A program made the position numbers and the translations under genes. A stretch of DNA of 53,679 bases, taken from positions 1 to 53,679 of the forward strand of contig JAJRXR010000013.1 of the NCBI GenBank assembly GCA_024276195.1. Reading direction: 5' to 3'. Of the stretch, positions 1 to 7,456 are shown piece by piece. A model generated the notes under the pieces. That model saw nothing but the letters and a program-made list of their open reading frames with translations, was not told the origin of the DNA and did not search any database. How positions within the stretch are numbered: position 1 is the first letter of the stretch; the number at the start of each line of letters is the position of its first letter. This stretch comes from Planctomycetota bacterium (lineage in GTDB: Bacteria; Planctomycetota; Phycisphaerae; Phycisphaerales; UBA1924).

Positions 1-37
1 CGATATAGGTCTCGGCGCGATCGTCGGGGATGGGCAT
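1..37 (-). CDS. 5' end of an off-window gene (N-terminus only)
   Basis: Twelve codons read leftward from an ATG at 35-37 (MPIPDDRAETYI) before the window ends. The product cannot be named. The start is supported by a TATCCT hexamer on the same strand at 43-48, five bases before the ATG, the same arrangement found at several other genes here. No Shine-Dalgarno is visible. It lies downstream of and in the same direction as the helicase. Confidence 0.4.
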   Translation of the reverse strand, partial: MPIPDDRAETYI

Positions 38-42
38 GGGGG

Positions 43-48
43 AGGATA
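43..48 (-). promoter_or_regulatory. -10-like TATCCT five bases before a start codon
   Basis: TATCCT on the minus strand, followed by five C residues and then ATG at 37. The spacing leaves almost no 5' leader. One of a set of TAnnnT-start pairs in this window; the promoter role is inferred. Confidence 0.35.
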
Positions 49-100
49 GAGGGGGGGAGGGCGAGGTGGCGAGGTGGCGAGTGGGGAAGAAATACGATTG

Positions 101-176
101 ACCATCTGACCATCTGACCATCTGACCATCTGACCATCTGACCATCTGACCATCTGACCATCTGACCATCTGACCA
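101..176. repeat. 8-bp tandem repeat (accatctg, nine copies plus a partial)
   Basis: Nine perfect head-to-tail copies of accatctg at 101-172 followed by acca at 173-176. It sits between the helicase gene and the next leftward gene. The preceding bases (about 62-86) carry gaggtggcga/gtgggg text that recurs at 23650 and 25640; the reverse complement of the unit (cagatggt) occurs in the 25.6 kb block. It is not a CRISPR array because there are no spacers. Confidence 0.95.
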
Positions 177-184
177 CTACAACC

Positions 185-241
185 CGCCGATTGGAAACCG
201 GCTGCCAAGTGCGCGAGGGCTGGAAGCTCTCGCCTCCGGGG
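185..241. repeat. Composite palindromic repeat (modules B and A), degenerate copy
   Basis: Module B (core TTGGAAACCGGCT, about 190-203) is followed by module A (GAGGGCTGGAAGCTCTC, about 215-231). Each can fold into a short hairpin. The copy ends seven bases from the helicase stop codon, so it is at the 3' end of that gene. Related copies lie at 3821-3889, 25709-25767 and 30197-30225. Confidence 0.8.
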
Positions 242-247
242 GTTGGT

Positions 248-1939
248 TTATTTCCGTCCGGTGCGCATGCGTCCGCCCATGCGCCTCGGGGGGAGCTTGG
301 AGGGGATAACGCCGCCCGGGAACTTCTTGGCCATCTCGTCTTTCGAGAGGCTCTTGGTTGCTTCTTCGGGCGAGTCGAGTTCGTGCCTGGGCTTGGTCTC
401 TTTGCGTTCGACGCCCTCGACGATGTACTGGTTGGGCTTGGGCTCGTCGCGCCAATCATCGGGGCGTTCGCGGGGCACGAAGTCGTTGTACTCGAGTTTG
501 GGGATCTCGGCGTTGACGAGGATCTCGATGTCGGTCAGGAGGCGTCCCTGCTCGGGGGTGACGAGGCTCCAGGCGACGCCGCGCCGCCCGGCCCGTGCTG
601 TGCGCCCGATGCGGTGGACGTACAGATCAGGATCTTCGGGCAGGTCGTAGTTGACGACGTGGGTGATGCCCTCGACGTCGATGCCGCGCGAGGCGAGGTC
701 GGAGGCGACGAGCACGGAGAGCGACCCGGAGCGGAAGCGTTCCATGACGCGGTTGCGGGCGCCCTGCGTGAGGTCGCCGTGGATGGCGTGGGCGTCGATG
801 TTCTGTCGTTCGAGGTAGCGGACAAGATCATCAACCGTGCGTTTCATGCGGCAGAACACCAGCGTCAGCGCCGGGTCCTCGTGCGTGAGCAGGTGGGCCA
901 GCAGGCGGCGCTTGTCCCACGGGGGCACGGGCAGGTGGAACTGATCGACCAGCTCCACCGTGAGCGAGCCGCCGGAGATGACCAGCTTCTCGGGGTTTTG
1001 CATGTACTGTCGGGCGAGGCGTTCGATCTCGGGTGTCAGCGTCGCGGAGACGAAGATGGTCTGGCGGTCCTTGGGGCACTGGCCCAGGATGCGCCGGATG
1101 TCCTCGCGGAAGCCGATGTCGAACATCCGGTCCACCTCGTCGAGGACGGCGAACTCGACGTGCGAGAAGGACATGTACCCGCGCTGGACCATGTCCATGA
1201 GGCGCCCGGGGGTGCCGACGATGATCTCGGGGTGCTCGCGGAGCTTGCTGGCCTGGGCATTGATGGACTGCCCGCCGTAGATCGCGACGGCGGTGATGCC
1301 CATCTTCGCGCCCAGCTCGTCGATGTCCTGACGGATCTGGATGGCCAGCTCGCGCGTGGGCGCGAGGATGAGCGCCTGCCCGACTTTGCCCGGCTCGACC
1401 ATGTTGAGCAGGGGGATGGCGAAGGCGGCGGTCTTGCCCGTGCCCGTCTTGGCCTGGCCCAGGATGTCTGCGCCGGTGAGCGCGACGGGGATGAGCGTGG
1501 ATTGGATCTGGGTCGGGTGGACGAAGCCGATGGCCTCGATCCCGGCGAGCAGATCCTCACGCAGATCCAGATCGGCGAAGGTCTTGTCGATGTCGAAGCT
1601 CTCGGCGGAGTGGACCGCAGCGGTTTTCTGGCGCTGGCGTGTGGGCTCGTGCTCGGCGCCCGCGTCGCGCGGGGGGCGCCCGCCGGAGCGCCCGCCTCGT
1701 CCTCCGTCGCGTCCGCCACCACCACCCCCGCCGCCTCCGCGACGGCTTCGTCCATCGTGATCGCCGCCGCCGCTCTCAGAGCGCGGTTGGTCTTGTGAGG
1801 ATTCGGTGTTCTGCGGCGCGCCATCGCCCGCGGGCTTGCGCCGACGCCTGCGGCGCTTCTTCTTGGGGGCGCCATCGGAATCGTTGTGGTTGGTCTGCGG
1901 TTGGTCCCCGGGCGCGGGGGCGTTGGTCTCGTCGGTCAT
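248..1939 (-). CDS. DEAD-box family ATP-dependent RNA helicase (DEVD variant)
   Basis: 563 residues with a complete two-RecA-domain helicase core: Q motif near 121-146, motif I AKTGTGKT (163-170), PTREL (194-198), GTPGR (242-246), motif II DEVD (267-270), SAT (298-300), ASRGIDV and HRIGRTARAG. Proteins of this family unwind or remodel RNA duplexes in ribosome assembly or mRNA decay. The first ~115 residues are a basic, Gly/Arg-rich low-complexity tail with a lysine/arginine run at 26-35, likely an RNA-binding extension; about 100 residues follow the core. Motif II reads DEVD rather than DEAD, which keeps the Asp-Glu pair. The start is ATG at 1939, with no clear Shine-Dalgarno. Which cellular DEAD-box subfamily it belongs to (RhlE/CsdA type) cannot be settled from motifs. 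Confidence 0.95.
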   Translation of the reverse strand: MTDETNAPAPGDQPQTNHNDSDGAPKKKRRRRRRKPAGDGAPQNTESSQDQPRSESGGGDHDGRSRRGGGGGGGGGRDGGRGGRSGGRPPRDAGAEHEPTRQRQKTAAVHSAESFDIDKTFADLDLREDLLAGIEAIGFVHPTQIQSTLIPVALTGADILGQAKTGTGKTAAFAIPLLNMVEPGKVGQALILAPTRELAIQIRQDIDELGAKMGITAVAIYGGQSINAQASKLREHPEIIVGTPGRLMDMVQRGYMSFSHVEFAVLDEVDRMFDIGFREDIRRILGQCPKDRQTIFVSATLTPEIERLARQYMQNPEKLVISGGSLTVELVDQFHLPVPPWDKRRLLAHLLTHEDPALTLVFCRMKRTVDDLVRYLERQNIDAHAIHGDLTQGARNRVMERFRSGSLSVLVASDLASRGIDVEGITHVVNYDLPEDPDLYVHRIGRTARAGRRGVAWSLVTPEQGRLLTDIEILVNAEIPKLEYNDFVPRERPDDWRDEPKPNQYIVEGVERKETKPRHELDSPEEATKSLSKDEMAKKFPGGVIPSKLPPRRMGGRMRTGRK

Positions 1940-2045
1940 GCAAAAATCCCCGGCGGCGCGTGGCGCCGCGAGTCGGTGGGGGAGATCCGGCCATGTTGGA
2001 TCGCATGACCGGGGCCGTCAGAACTGGCGGGAACACCCCTCAAGA

Positions 2046-2060
2046 ACCCGTCACACGGGT
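2046..2060 (-). terminator. Possible short hairpin downstream of the glycosyltransferase
   Basis: ACCCGT-cac-ACGGGT, a six-base stem with a three-base loop, lies 42 bases downstream of the leftward glycosyltransferase stop. On the minus strand it is followed by TTCTTG, a weak U tract. Plausible but minimal as an intrinsic terminator. Confidence 0.3.
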
Positions 2061-2101
2061 CGTGCCAGCCCATCCTCGCCCGCCTCAGCGCCAAGAGGCA
2101 C

Positions 2102-2950
2102 TCAGGAATCGCGGGACGCGGGATCGTAGGGGGCCTGTTGGGGGCGTGCGGGCGAATCTTCGGGCGAGTTTGAGATTTCGAGCAGGGCCAGGTGCTTCAT
2201 CAGCGTGCTCGCAGCGGTCGAGCCAGCCGCGAGAAAGCCAGGGACGCCGTCGCGCCAGGCCTGCTTGAGGATGAGCTGCTTGAAGAACGCGCCGGGGGGT
2301 GAGGTGAGCACGCGCAGGCGCGAGCCGCGGACGCCCGAGGCGTGCAGGCTCTCGCCCATGAGCCTTGCGTACCCCGCTTCCTTGCTGAGCTGCTCGCGAA
2401 AGGTGGCAAACGAGTCATGCCTGAGCGTCCCGGGCAGGTCGATGACGCGCTGGCCCGGCGAAAGACTGACCTCGAGCTTGTCGTGCGGGTCGAGCCCGCC
2501 CCACGCGGCGCGTTCGCGCCGGACGAGGCGCAGGCGATGTTCGGGCTGCCAGGCGTGGTTGAGGAAGCGCCCGTGCTCTCCGCCTCGGACGGGCGGGGAG
2601 TACCAGACCTTGCGGTTGACGCGGGCGCCGACGACGCCCGGGTCGTTCGTGTCCACGCACCGCTCGATCGATGCGCGCAGGTCAGGCATCACCGGCTCAT
2701 CCGAATCGAGGCACAAAACCCACTCGCCCGCGCAGGATTCGAGGGCGAGCTGTTTGGTTTTGACGTGCCCGAGCCAGGGGGTGTCGATGACGCGGGCGCC
2801 GGCGGCGGCGAGCAGGTCCAGCGTCGCGTCTGTCGAGCCTGAGTCGAGCGCGACGATCTCCCGCCCCAGCCCCGAGACGGAATCGAGCACCCGCCCGATC
2901 GTGTCGGCGTTGTCCTTGCAGACGATGGCGATGGAGAGGTCGCGGGGCAT
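2102..2950 (-). CDS. Family 2 glycosyltransferase (LPS core type)
   Basis: 282 residues with a GT-A fold starting almost at the N-terminus: first strand LSIAIVCKDNADTI, then ALDSGSTDATLDLL, and the metal/nucleotide-sugar motif LDSDEP near residue 80. The layout (short catalytic domain, helical C-terminus ending in a hydrophobic segment) resembles WaaE/KdtX/LgtF-type transferases that add glucose or heptose to the LPS inner core at the cytoplasmic face. It is divergent from an LPS-type kinase, with only 20 bases between the two ATGs, supporting a shared role in outer-membrane glycolipid assembly. No Shine-Dalgarno precedes the ATG; TAGCCT lies nine bases upstream. The exact sugar and acceptor are not predictable. 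Confidence 0.88.
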   Translation of the reverse strand: MPRDLSIAIVCKDNADTIGRVLDSVSGLGREIVALDSGSTDATLDLLAAAGARVIDTPWLGHVKTKQLALESCAGEWVLCLDSDEPVMPDLRASIERCVDTNDPGVVGARVNRKVWYSPPVRGGEHGRFLNHAWQPEHRLRLVRRERAAWGGLDPHDKLEVSLSPGQRVIDLPGTLRHDSFATFREQLSKEAGYARLMGESLHASGVRGSRLRVLTSPPGAFFKQLILKQAWRDGVPGFLAAGSTAASTLMKHLALLEISNSPEDSPARPQQAPYDPASRDS

Positions 2951-2958
2951 AAGTGAGG

Positions 2959-2965
2959 TAGGCTA
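2959..2965. promoter_or_regulatory. Bidirectional -10-like element between divergent starts
   Basis: The seven-base string TAGGCTA contains TAGGCT reading right (2959-2964, six bases before the ATG at 2971) and TAGCCT reading left (2960-2965, nine bases before the ATG at 2950). It is the only promoter-like string in the 20-base gap, and neither gene has a Shine-Dalgarno. A shared symmetric -10 producing two leaderless mRNAs is inferred. Confidence 0.5.
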
Positions 2966-2970
2966 CCCCG

Positions 2971-3855
2971 ATGCTGGTCCCGCCGACGGAAGGGCTGAAG
3001 GTCGCCAAATACGCTTCGGGGGCGGGGTACGCGCCCGATCAGTGGGCGAAGGCGCTGGCGGCGGTGGACTGGGACCGGGCCGAGCTGCTCAGTGACAAGC
3101 CCGGATCGAGCGTGTGGCGGGCGGAACTGGTCGTCCAGAAACGCCCGATGACGCTGGTGATCAAGTGCGAGCCGATCAACTCACTCAAACGCAAGATCCA
3201 GAAGCTGATTCACAAGACGCACGCCCATCGGCACTGGCGCGGGGCGGGACTGCTCATCAAGCACGGGTTCCGGACGGCCGAGGTGAAGGCGATTGTGTAC
3301 GGGCGGCGGGACGGGGTGGAGGTTGAGTGTTTGATCATGGAGGCGCTGGAGGGGAGGACGGTGCTGGCGCATCTGGCAGCGGGGGATCTGTCAGTGCGGG
3401 AGGAGCACGCGGTAGCGCGGGCGTGTGGCAGGCTTGTGTGGGAGCTTTACAGGAAAGCGCCGAACCCGGATCTGAAGCTGTCAAATCTCGTTGTGCTCGA
3501 TGCGAGCCCGCCTCGTGCAAGGCTGGGGATGATCGATTGTGTTGGAGTGGGCAGGCGAGCGGATCACATGGACATGCTGGCGATTCAGCTCATCGAGAGC
3601 ATCGGTTCACGAGTGATCCCAAGGGGCACGATCTGTATGCGGGCAGTTGCCGCGATGGTCGATCATATGTTGGTTGAGATGCGAACAGCGGAACTCAAGG
3701 GAGGCTTAGAGGTCGATACCTCCTCCGAAGTCCGGCGACAAGGCGTGAGGCAGTTTTGGGAAGAGATAGAGCTTCGAGCCCAGTCCTGCGGCGACCCCAC
3801 ACCCAAGCACGATCCGCTCGGGAGGGCTGGAAGCCCTCCCCTCCGGGGGCGATGA
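2971..3855 (+). CDS. LPS core kinase-like protein (Kdo/WaaP/InaA family)
   Basis: 294 residues with the degraded protein-kinase-like fold of LPS sugar kinases: a glycine-poor N-lobe with VIKCEP (lysine near 65), HRHWRGAGLLIKHGF (87-100) typical of the family, the catalytic loop NPDLKLSN (D167, N172), and the metal-binding aspartate in MIDCVG (D189). These enzymes phosphorylate Kdo or heptose of the LPS core. The gene is divergent from the glycosyltransferase at 2102-2950. The last ~11 residues (GRAGSPPLRGR) are encoded by a copy of palindromic repeat A, so the reading frame ends inside a repeat element and the original C-terminus was probably different. A start slightly downstream is possible, but TAGGCT six bases before ATG 2971 favours this one. 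Confidence 0.82.
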   Translation: MLVPPTEGLKVAKYASGAGYAPDQWAKALAAVDWDRAELLSDKPGSSVWRAELVVQKRPMTLVIKCEPINSLKRKIQKLIHKTHAHRHWRGAGLLIKHGFRTAEVKAIVYGRRDGVEVECLIMEALEGRTVLAHLAAGDLSVREEHAVARACGRLVWELYRKAPNPDLKLSNLVVLDASPPRARLGMIDCVGVGRRADHMDMLAIQLIESIGSRVIPRGTICMRAVAAMVDHMLVEMRTAELKGGLEVDTSSEVRRQGVRQFWEEIELRAQSCGDPTPKHDPLGRAGSPPLRGR

Positions 3856-3889
3856 GTTTGAGCCGGTTGGAAACCGCTCCACCAGGAGT
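3821..3889. repeat. Composite palindromic repeat (modules A then B)
   Basis: Module A, GGAGGGCTGGAAGCCCTCCC (3821-3840) with its tail to 3848, is followed by module B, GAGCCGGTTGGAAACCGCTC (about 3860-3879) with ccaccagg. Module A forms the 3' end of the kinase gene; module B lies just upstream of the methyltransferase. Order is A-B here, B-A in the copies at 185 and 25709. Confidence 0.9.
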
Positions 3890-3919
3890 GAACCGGTGGC
3901 GCTCTCGTCTGAAATGCGC

Positions 3920-3925
3920 TATCCT
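3920..3925 (+). promoter_or_regulatory. -10-like TATCCT ten bases before the methyltransferase start
   Basis: TATCCT followed by ten pyrimidine-rich bases and ATG 3936. No Shine-Dalgarno is present between them. Promoter function inferred from the recurring TAnnnT-start arrangement. Confidence 0.35.
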
Positions 3926-3935
3926 CCTCGCTCCC

Positions 3936-4919
3936 ATGCCCAAGAAAGCCAGCACGAAGAAGAAAGCCGCGCCATCGCGCGCGCCCACCAAGGCCAGGCC
4001 CTGGTCGCACATCCACCCCGAGACGAAGGTCGAGGCGCGGGCGTACCTGGGGGACTGCCGCGAGATTCTGCCGACGATCCCCGAGGTGAAGAAGTCGCAG
4101 GTGGATCTGGTCTTCGCCGACCCGCCCTTCAACTGGGCGCGCGACTACGACAAGCACGGCGCCGGGAACACGAACCACAACAAAGTCTGGGACGACAAGG
4201 CGATGAGCGAGGACGAGTACCTCGCCTTCACCTATGAGTGGCTGGATCTGTGCGTCGGCGCGCTCAAGGACACGGGCTCGATGTGGGTCAACATCCCGGA
4301 CACCTGGGCCGCCGAGATCGTGGTTCATCTCAAGAAGTCCATGACCATGGTCAACTGGTGTGTCTGGCACTACAGGTTTGGCCAGAACACCCGCGGCAAG
4401 TTCATCAACTCCAAGGTCCACGCGCTCTACTTCTGCAAGGACCCCGAGCGAAAGACCTGGAACCCGGACCCGATCCTCGAAACGTCCGACCGGCGTTCGA
4501 TCTACTTCGACGCGCGGACCGAGGACAAACGCGACGGGATGCCCTCGGGCCTGCGCGTGCCGATGGACGTCTGGTACGGCAAATACTGGGGGCGCATCCA
4601 GGGCAACAACAAAGAACGCCGCCCCGGGCACGACAACCAGTTGCCCGAGGTCTATCTCGAGCGCGTCATCGAGTGCAGCTCGAACCCGGGCGATCTGGTC
4701 CTTGATCCGTTCCTCGGCTCGGGCACGACCGGGGTCGTCGCCCACGCGCTCGGGCGGAACTTCATCGGGTGCGAGTACTCGAAGGCGAACGCCAAGGGCG
4801 CCTGCGAGCGGATTACGCTGGGTCCGATTCGAGAGCTGGGCCAGGCCCGGGGCAGCGTGACGGCCATCCACGGGCCTCGCAGGCGGGCGCCCCGGAAACC
4901 CACGGGCGCAAAGGCTTGA
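3936..4919 (+). CDS. Site-specific DNA methyltransferase (beta-type order, DPPF)
   Basis: 327 residues. The catalytic motif IV DPPF (62-65) precedes the AdoMet-binding motif DPFLGSGTTG (257-266), the order of beta-class amino-methyltransferases; DPPF is most typical of N6-adenine methylation, although N4-cytosine cannot be excluded. The first ~25 residues are a lysine/alanine-rich tail. No restriction endonuclease, specificity subunit or vsr gene is adjacent, so it appears to be an orphan enzyme acting in regulation or marking rather than a complete restriction-modification system. The open frame extends upstream into repeat modules A/B, but that part is repeat text; ATG 3936 is chosen because of TATCCT at 3920-3925 and the start of protein-like composition. 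Confidence 0.9.
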   Translation: MPKKASTKKKAAPSRAPTKARPWSHIHPETKVEARAYLGDCREILPTIPEVKKSQVDLVFADPPFNWARDYDKHGAGNTNHNKVWDDKAMSEDEYLAFTYEWLDLCVGALKDTGSMWVNIPDTWAAEIVVHLKKSMTMVNWCVWHYRFGQNTRGKFINSKVHALYFCKDPERKTWNPDPILETSDRRSIYFDARTEDKRDGMPSGLRVPMDVWYGKYWGRIQGNNKERRPGHDNQLPEVYLERVIECSSNPGDLVLDPFLGSGTTGVVAHALGRNFIGCEYSKANAKGACERITLGPIRELGQARGSVTAIHGPRRRAPRKPTGAKA

Positions 4920-4950
4920 ACTCAGGGGCGGGCGCTGGTACCACGGTGGG

Positions 4951-6720
4951 GTGGTGAGCGGCTTTCGGCATGTCGGGATTGCCCTTGCGCTCGCGTGTGC
5001 GGGCGGCGATCTGTGCGCACAGACGTTGACCTTTACCGAGGTCGCAGGCGCCGCGGGCGTGGACGGGGTGTACAAGTGCGCCCAGGGATACCCCGGGATG
5101 CACAACCTGATGGTCGGCGGCGTCGCGGTCGGAGATTTCAACAATGACGACTGGCCCGACCTGTTCGCGCCCAGCGGCGGGGTCGAGGCGGACAGGCTCT
5201 ACATCAACCAGCGCGACGGCACGTTCCGCGATGAGGCCCAGGCCTGGGGCATCGCGCAGCGGAGGCGCTCGGGCGGGGTCGCGGTCGGGGATGTCAACAA
5301 GGACGGTCTCGATGATATTTTCCTCGTCTCCTTCGGCGACGCTTCGGTCGATGCCAACCCGTTCCAGAGCAGGTTGTTTCTCAACCGGATGACCGGGGGT
5401 GTGCGCACGTTCGAGGAGGTCGGGCAGGCGGCGGGCGTCGCGCGCGTGGCGCAGGTGAGCGACGGCATGGGCGCGTGCTTCGGAGATTATGACCTCGACG
5501 GCGATCTCGATCTGTTCGTCAGCGCCTGGTTCGACACGCCCGGGGGCAACCGGTTGTTTCGCAACGAGGGCAATGACAGCGCGGGCGTGCCCCGGTTCGT
5601 CGATGTGACCGAGCTTGTGGGCTTGGACACAGAGGGCTTGCGCGGGTTCACGCCCCGGTTTGTGGACATGACGGGGGATCGGTACCCGGAGCTGCTGCTG
5701 ACCAATGACTTCGGGACGAGCCGGTACTACGAGAACAGCGGCGCTGATCCGGTGATGTTCACTGATCGCACAGTAGAAGCGGGCGTCACGCACGATTGCA
5801 ACGGGATGGGCTCGAGCGTGGGGGATGTGGACGGGGATGGCGATCTGGACTGGATGATGACGAATATTTACTTCCCGCCGCCCGTCGATTCGTGCGGCAA
5901 CACGCTGTATCTGCATGAGCGCGACGAGGACGGCCGGGTGACGTTCGTCGAGCGCGCGCGCGCGGTGGGCGTGCTCGACGCGGGGTGGGGGTGGGGGACG
6001 GAGCTGGTGGATCTGGACCTGGACGGCGACCTGGACCTGCTCGCGACGGGGGGGTGGAGCAGCTTTCCGGGGACGCCGGCGCGGGTGTACCTCAACCGGA
6101 GCGAGCTGGGCGCGGGGCTGGTGTTCGACGAGGTCGCGGGCGCGACGGGGCTGGACTTCATCGGGCAGGGGCGCGGGCTGGTGACGCTGGACTACGACCG
6201 CGACGGCGACCGCGATGTCGTCATCGTCGAGGGCGGCGGGGCGATGCGCCTGTTCCGCAACGGGCTCGACTCACCCGGATCGGCGGTGAGCATCGACGTT
6301 GTCACCTGGGTCAACCCGTGCCTGGCGCCGGGCGGGTTGGGGACGAAGATTGTCGCCCGGGCGGGCGGGCGGGAGACGGTCCGCGTGATCGACGGCGCCC
6401 AGACGTATCTTGGGTCGAGCGAGACTCGGGTTGTGCTTGGCCTGGGCGCGGAAGCGGCGTTTGAGTCGATCGAGCTGACGTTCGCGGACGGGAGCGTGCG
6501 CGTGCTCACCGATGTTGCCGGGGGGAGCGAGGTTGAGGTGATCGCGTGGCATCGCGGGGATCTGGACCGCTCGGGCGGGCTGGACTTTGGGGATGTGATC
6601 GAGTTCCTGGGGCTGTTCGCGGCGGGCGATCCGGGGGCGGATCTCAACGCGGACACGGTGCTCGACGCGGGCGACGCGATCGAGATGGTCTGGCTGCTGG
6701 GCGGGGCGTGCGCAGGGTGA
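4951..6720 (+). CDS. Secreted seven-repeat FG-GAP/ASPIC-UnbV protein with near-canonical dockerin tail
   Basis: 589 residues. An N-terminal signal peptide (about 1-24, ending LCAQ) leads into seven FG-GAP/VCBS calcium-loop repeats (GDFNNDDWPD, GDVNKDGLDD, GDYDLDGDLD, VDMTGDRYPE, GDVDGDGDLD, VDLDLDGDLD, LDYDRDGDRD), predicting a seven-bladed propeller. An ASPIC/UnbV domain (about 445-530, with RETVRVIDGAQTYLGS) follows, then a dockerin-like tail with loops GDLDRSGGLDFGD and ADLNADTVLDAGD. This tail keeps more acidic calcium ligands than the GC-type tails elsewhere and ends GGACAG. The protein is probably exported and cell-surface associated; the ligand is unknown. GTG 4951 is used, with GTG 4954 equally possible. 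Confidence 0.85.
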   Translation: MVSGFRHVGIALALACAGGDLCAQTLTFTEVAGAAGVDGVYKCAQGYPGMHNLMVGGVAVGDFNNDDWPDLFAPSGGVEADRLYINQRDGTFRDEAQAWGIAQRRRSGGVAVGDVNKDGLDDIFLVSFGDASVDANPFQSRLFLNRMTGGVRTFEEVGQAAGVARVAQVSDGMGACFGDYDLDGDLDLFVSAWFDTPGGNRLFRNEGNDSAGVPRFVDVTELVGLDTEGLRGFTPRFVDMTGDRYPELLLTNDFGTSRYYENSGADPVMFTDRTVEAGVTHDCNGMGSSVGDVDGDGDLDWMMTNIYFPPPVDSCGNTLYLHERDEDGRVTFVERARAVGVLDAGWGWGTELVDLDLDGDLDLLATGGWSSFPGTPARVYLNRSELGAGLVFDEVAGATGLDFIGQGRGLVTLDYDRDGDRDVVIVEGGGAMRLFRNGLDSPGSAVSIDVVTWVNPCLAPGGLGTKIVARAGGRETVRVIDGAQTYLGSSETRVVLGLGAEAAFESIELTFADGSVRVLTDVAGGSEVEVIAWHRGDLDRSGGLDFGDVIEFLGLFAAGDPGADLNADTVLDAGDAIEMVWLLGGACAG

Positions 6721-6785
6721 GCTCGGCGCAGAGCAGGCCCGGCGGACGCTCGGGGGCGGATAGGATCTGCTATCGGGAGGGCGCG

Positions 6786-7238
6786 TTGGGACGAGAGGCG
6801 GGCACATCACGGGCGTCGGGGGATCGGGCCGAGGCGTTCAAGCGGACGCGGGCGGCCCATCGCGACGAGACGGCTGAGGACTATGTCGAGGCGATCGCGC
6901 AGCTGATTGATGAGCGCGGCGAGTGTCGAAACCGGGACTTGGCAAAGATGTTCGGCGTCAGCCATGTGACGGTCGTTCGGATCATCAAGCGTCTGAGCGA
7001 GGCGGGGCTGGTCGAGAGCCAGGCGTACCGCCCGCTGCTTCTGACGGAGGCCGGGCGGGCGTTGGGCGAGGCGAGCCGAAGGCGTCACGAGGTCGTGCTG
7101 GGGTTTTTGCGCTCGATCGGGGTGGGAAAGCGTCAGGCGGAGATCGACGCCGAGGGGATTGAGCACCACGTCTCGGACCAGACGGTCCGGGCGCTGCGCC
7201 GGGTGATGGAAAGGCTCGAGGACGGGTCGGGCGGGTGA
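6786..7238 (+). CDS. mntR: MntR-like manganese-dependent transcriptional regulator (DtxR family)
   Basis: 150 residues with a winged-helix domain (about 28-90; recognition region GVSHVTVVRIIKRLSEAGLV) and a short metal-binding/dimerization domain. The ligands that define MntR are present: Asp32 and Glu35 in AEDYVEAI, the histidine in RRRHEVV, and both glutamates plus histidine in DAEGIEHHVS. Such proteins bind Mn2+ and repress manganese importers or activate efflux. A TTG start at 6786 is chosen because GGGAGG (6775-6780) sits five bases upstream and the protein then has the normal family length; longer frames would overlap the preceding gene. No manganese transporter gene is adjacent, so its targets lie elsewhere. 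Confidence 0.88.
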   Translation: MGREAGTSRASGDRAEAFKRTRAAHRDETAEDYVEAIAQLIDERGECRNRDLAKMFGVSHVTVVRIIKRLSEAGLVESQAYRPLLLTEAGRALGEASRRRHEVVLGFLRSIGVGKRQAEIDAEGIEHHVSDQTVRALRRVMERLEDGSGG

Positions 7239-7456
7239 GCGCTGGTTCTCGGTCCTGCCGGGTCAAAAAGCGGGCGCCGGGCGAGTTCCGAACGGAATCC
7301 GACCGGGATGAGAGCGCGAGACGCTGGCAATTCCGAGATTTTGGGGCACAACTAGGGGGGTAGCCGCGAATAGACGGGCGTTCGGGCGCTCGCCCGGGCG
7401 TCTGGTCAGGCTAAAACAAGCAGTCGCCGGTGTGCTGGCGCGAGAGGGTGCTTTTT

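Noticed and set aside
101-176. CRISPR-like array
   Set aside because: The units are 8 bp, contiguous and without spacers, so it is a microsatellite. No cas genes were seen.
191-1798. 535-codon open frame opposite the helicase
   Set aside because: It is the antisense shadow of a complete DEAD-box gene; GC-rich codon use keeps the opposite frame open. Similar long shadows exist opposite most genes here.
3936-4919. Restriction-modification system
   Set aside because: Only a methyltransferase is present; neighbours are an LPS kinase and an exported FG-GAP protein.
7373-7405. Hairpin before the S8 gene resembling text near 46112-46139 before another dockerin gene
   Set aside because: The shared core is short and GC-rich, with different spacing; similarity is not beyond chance in this composition.
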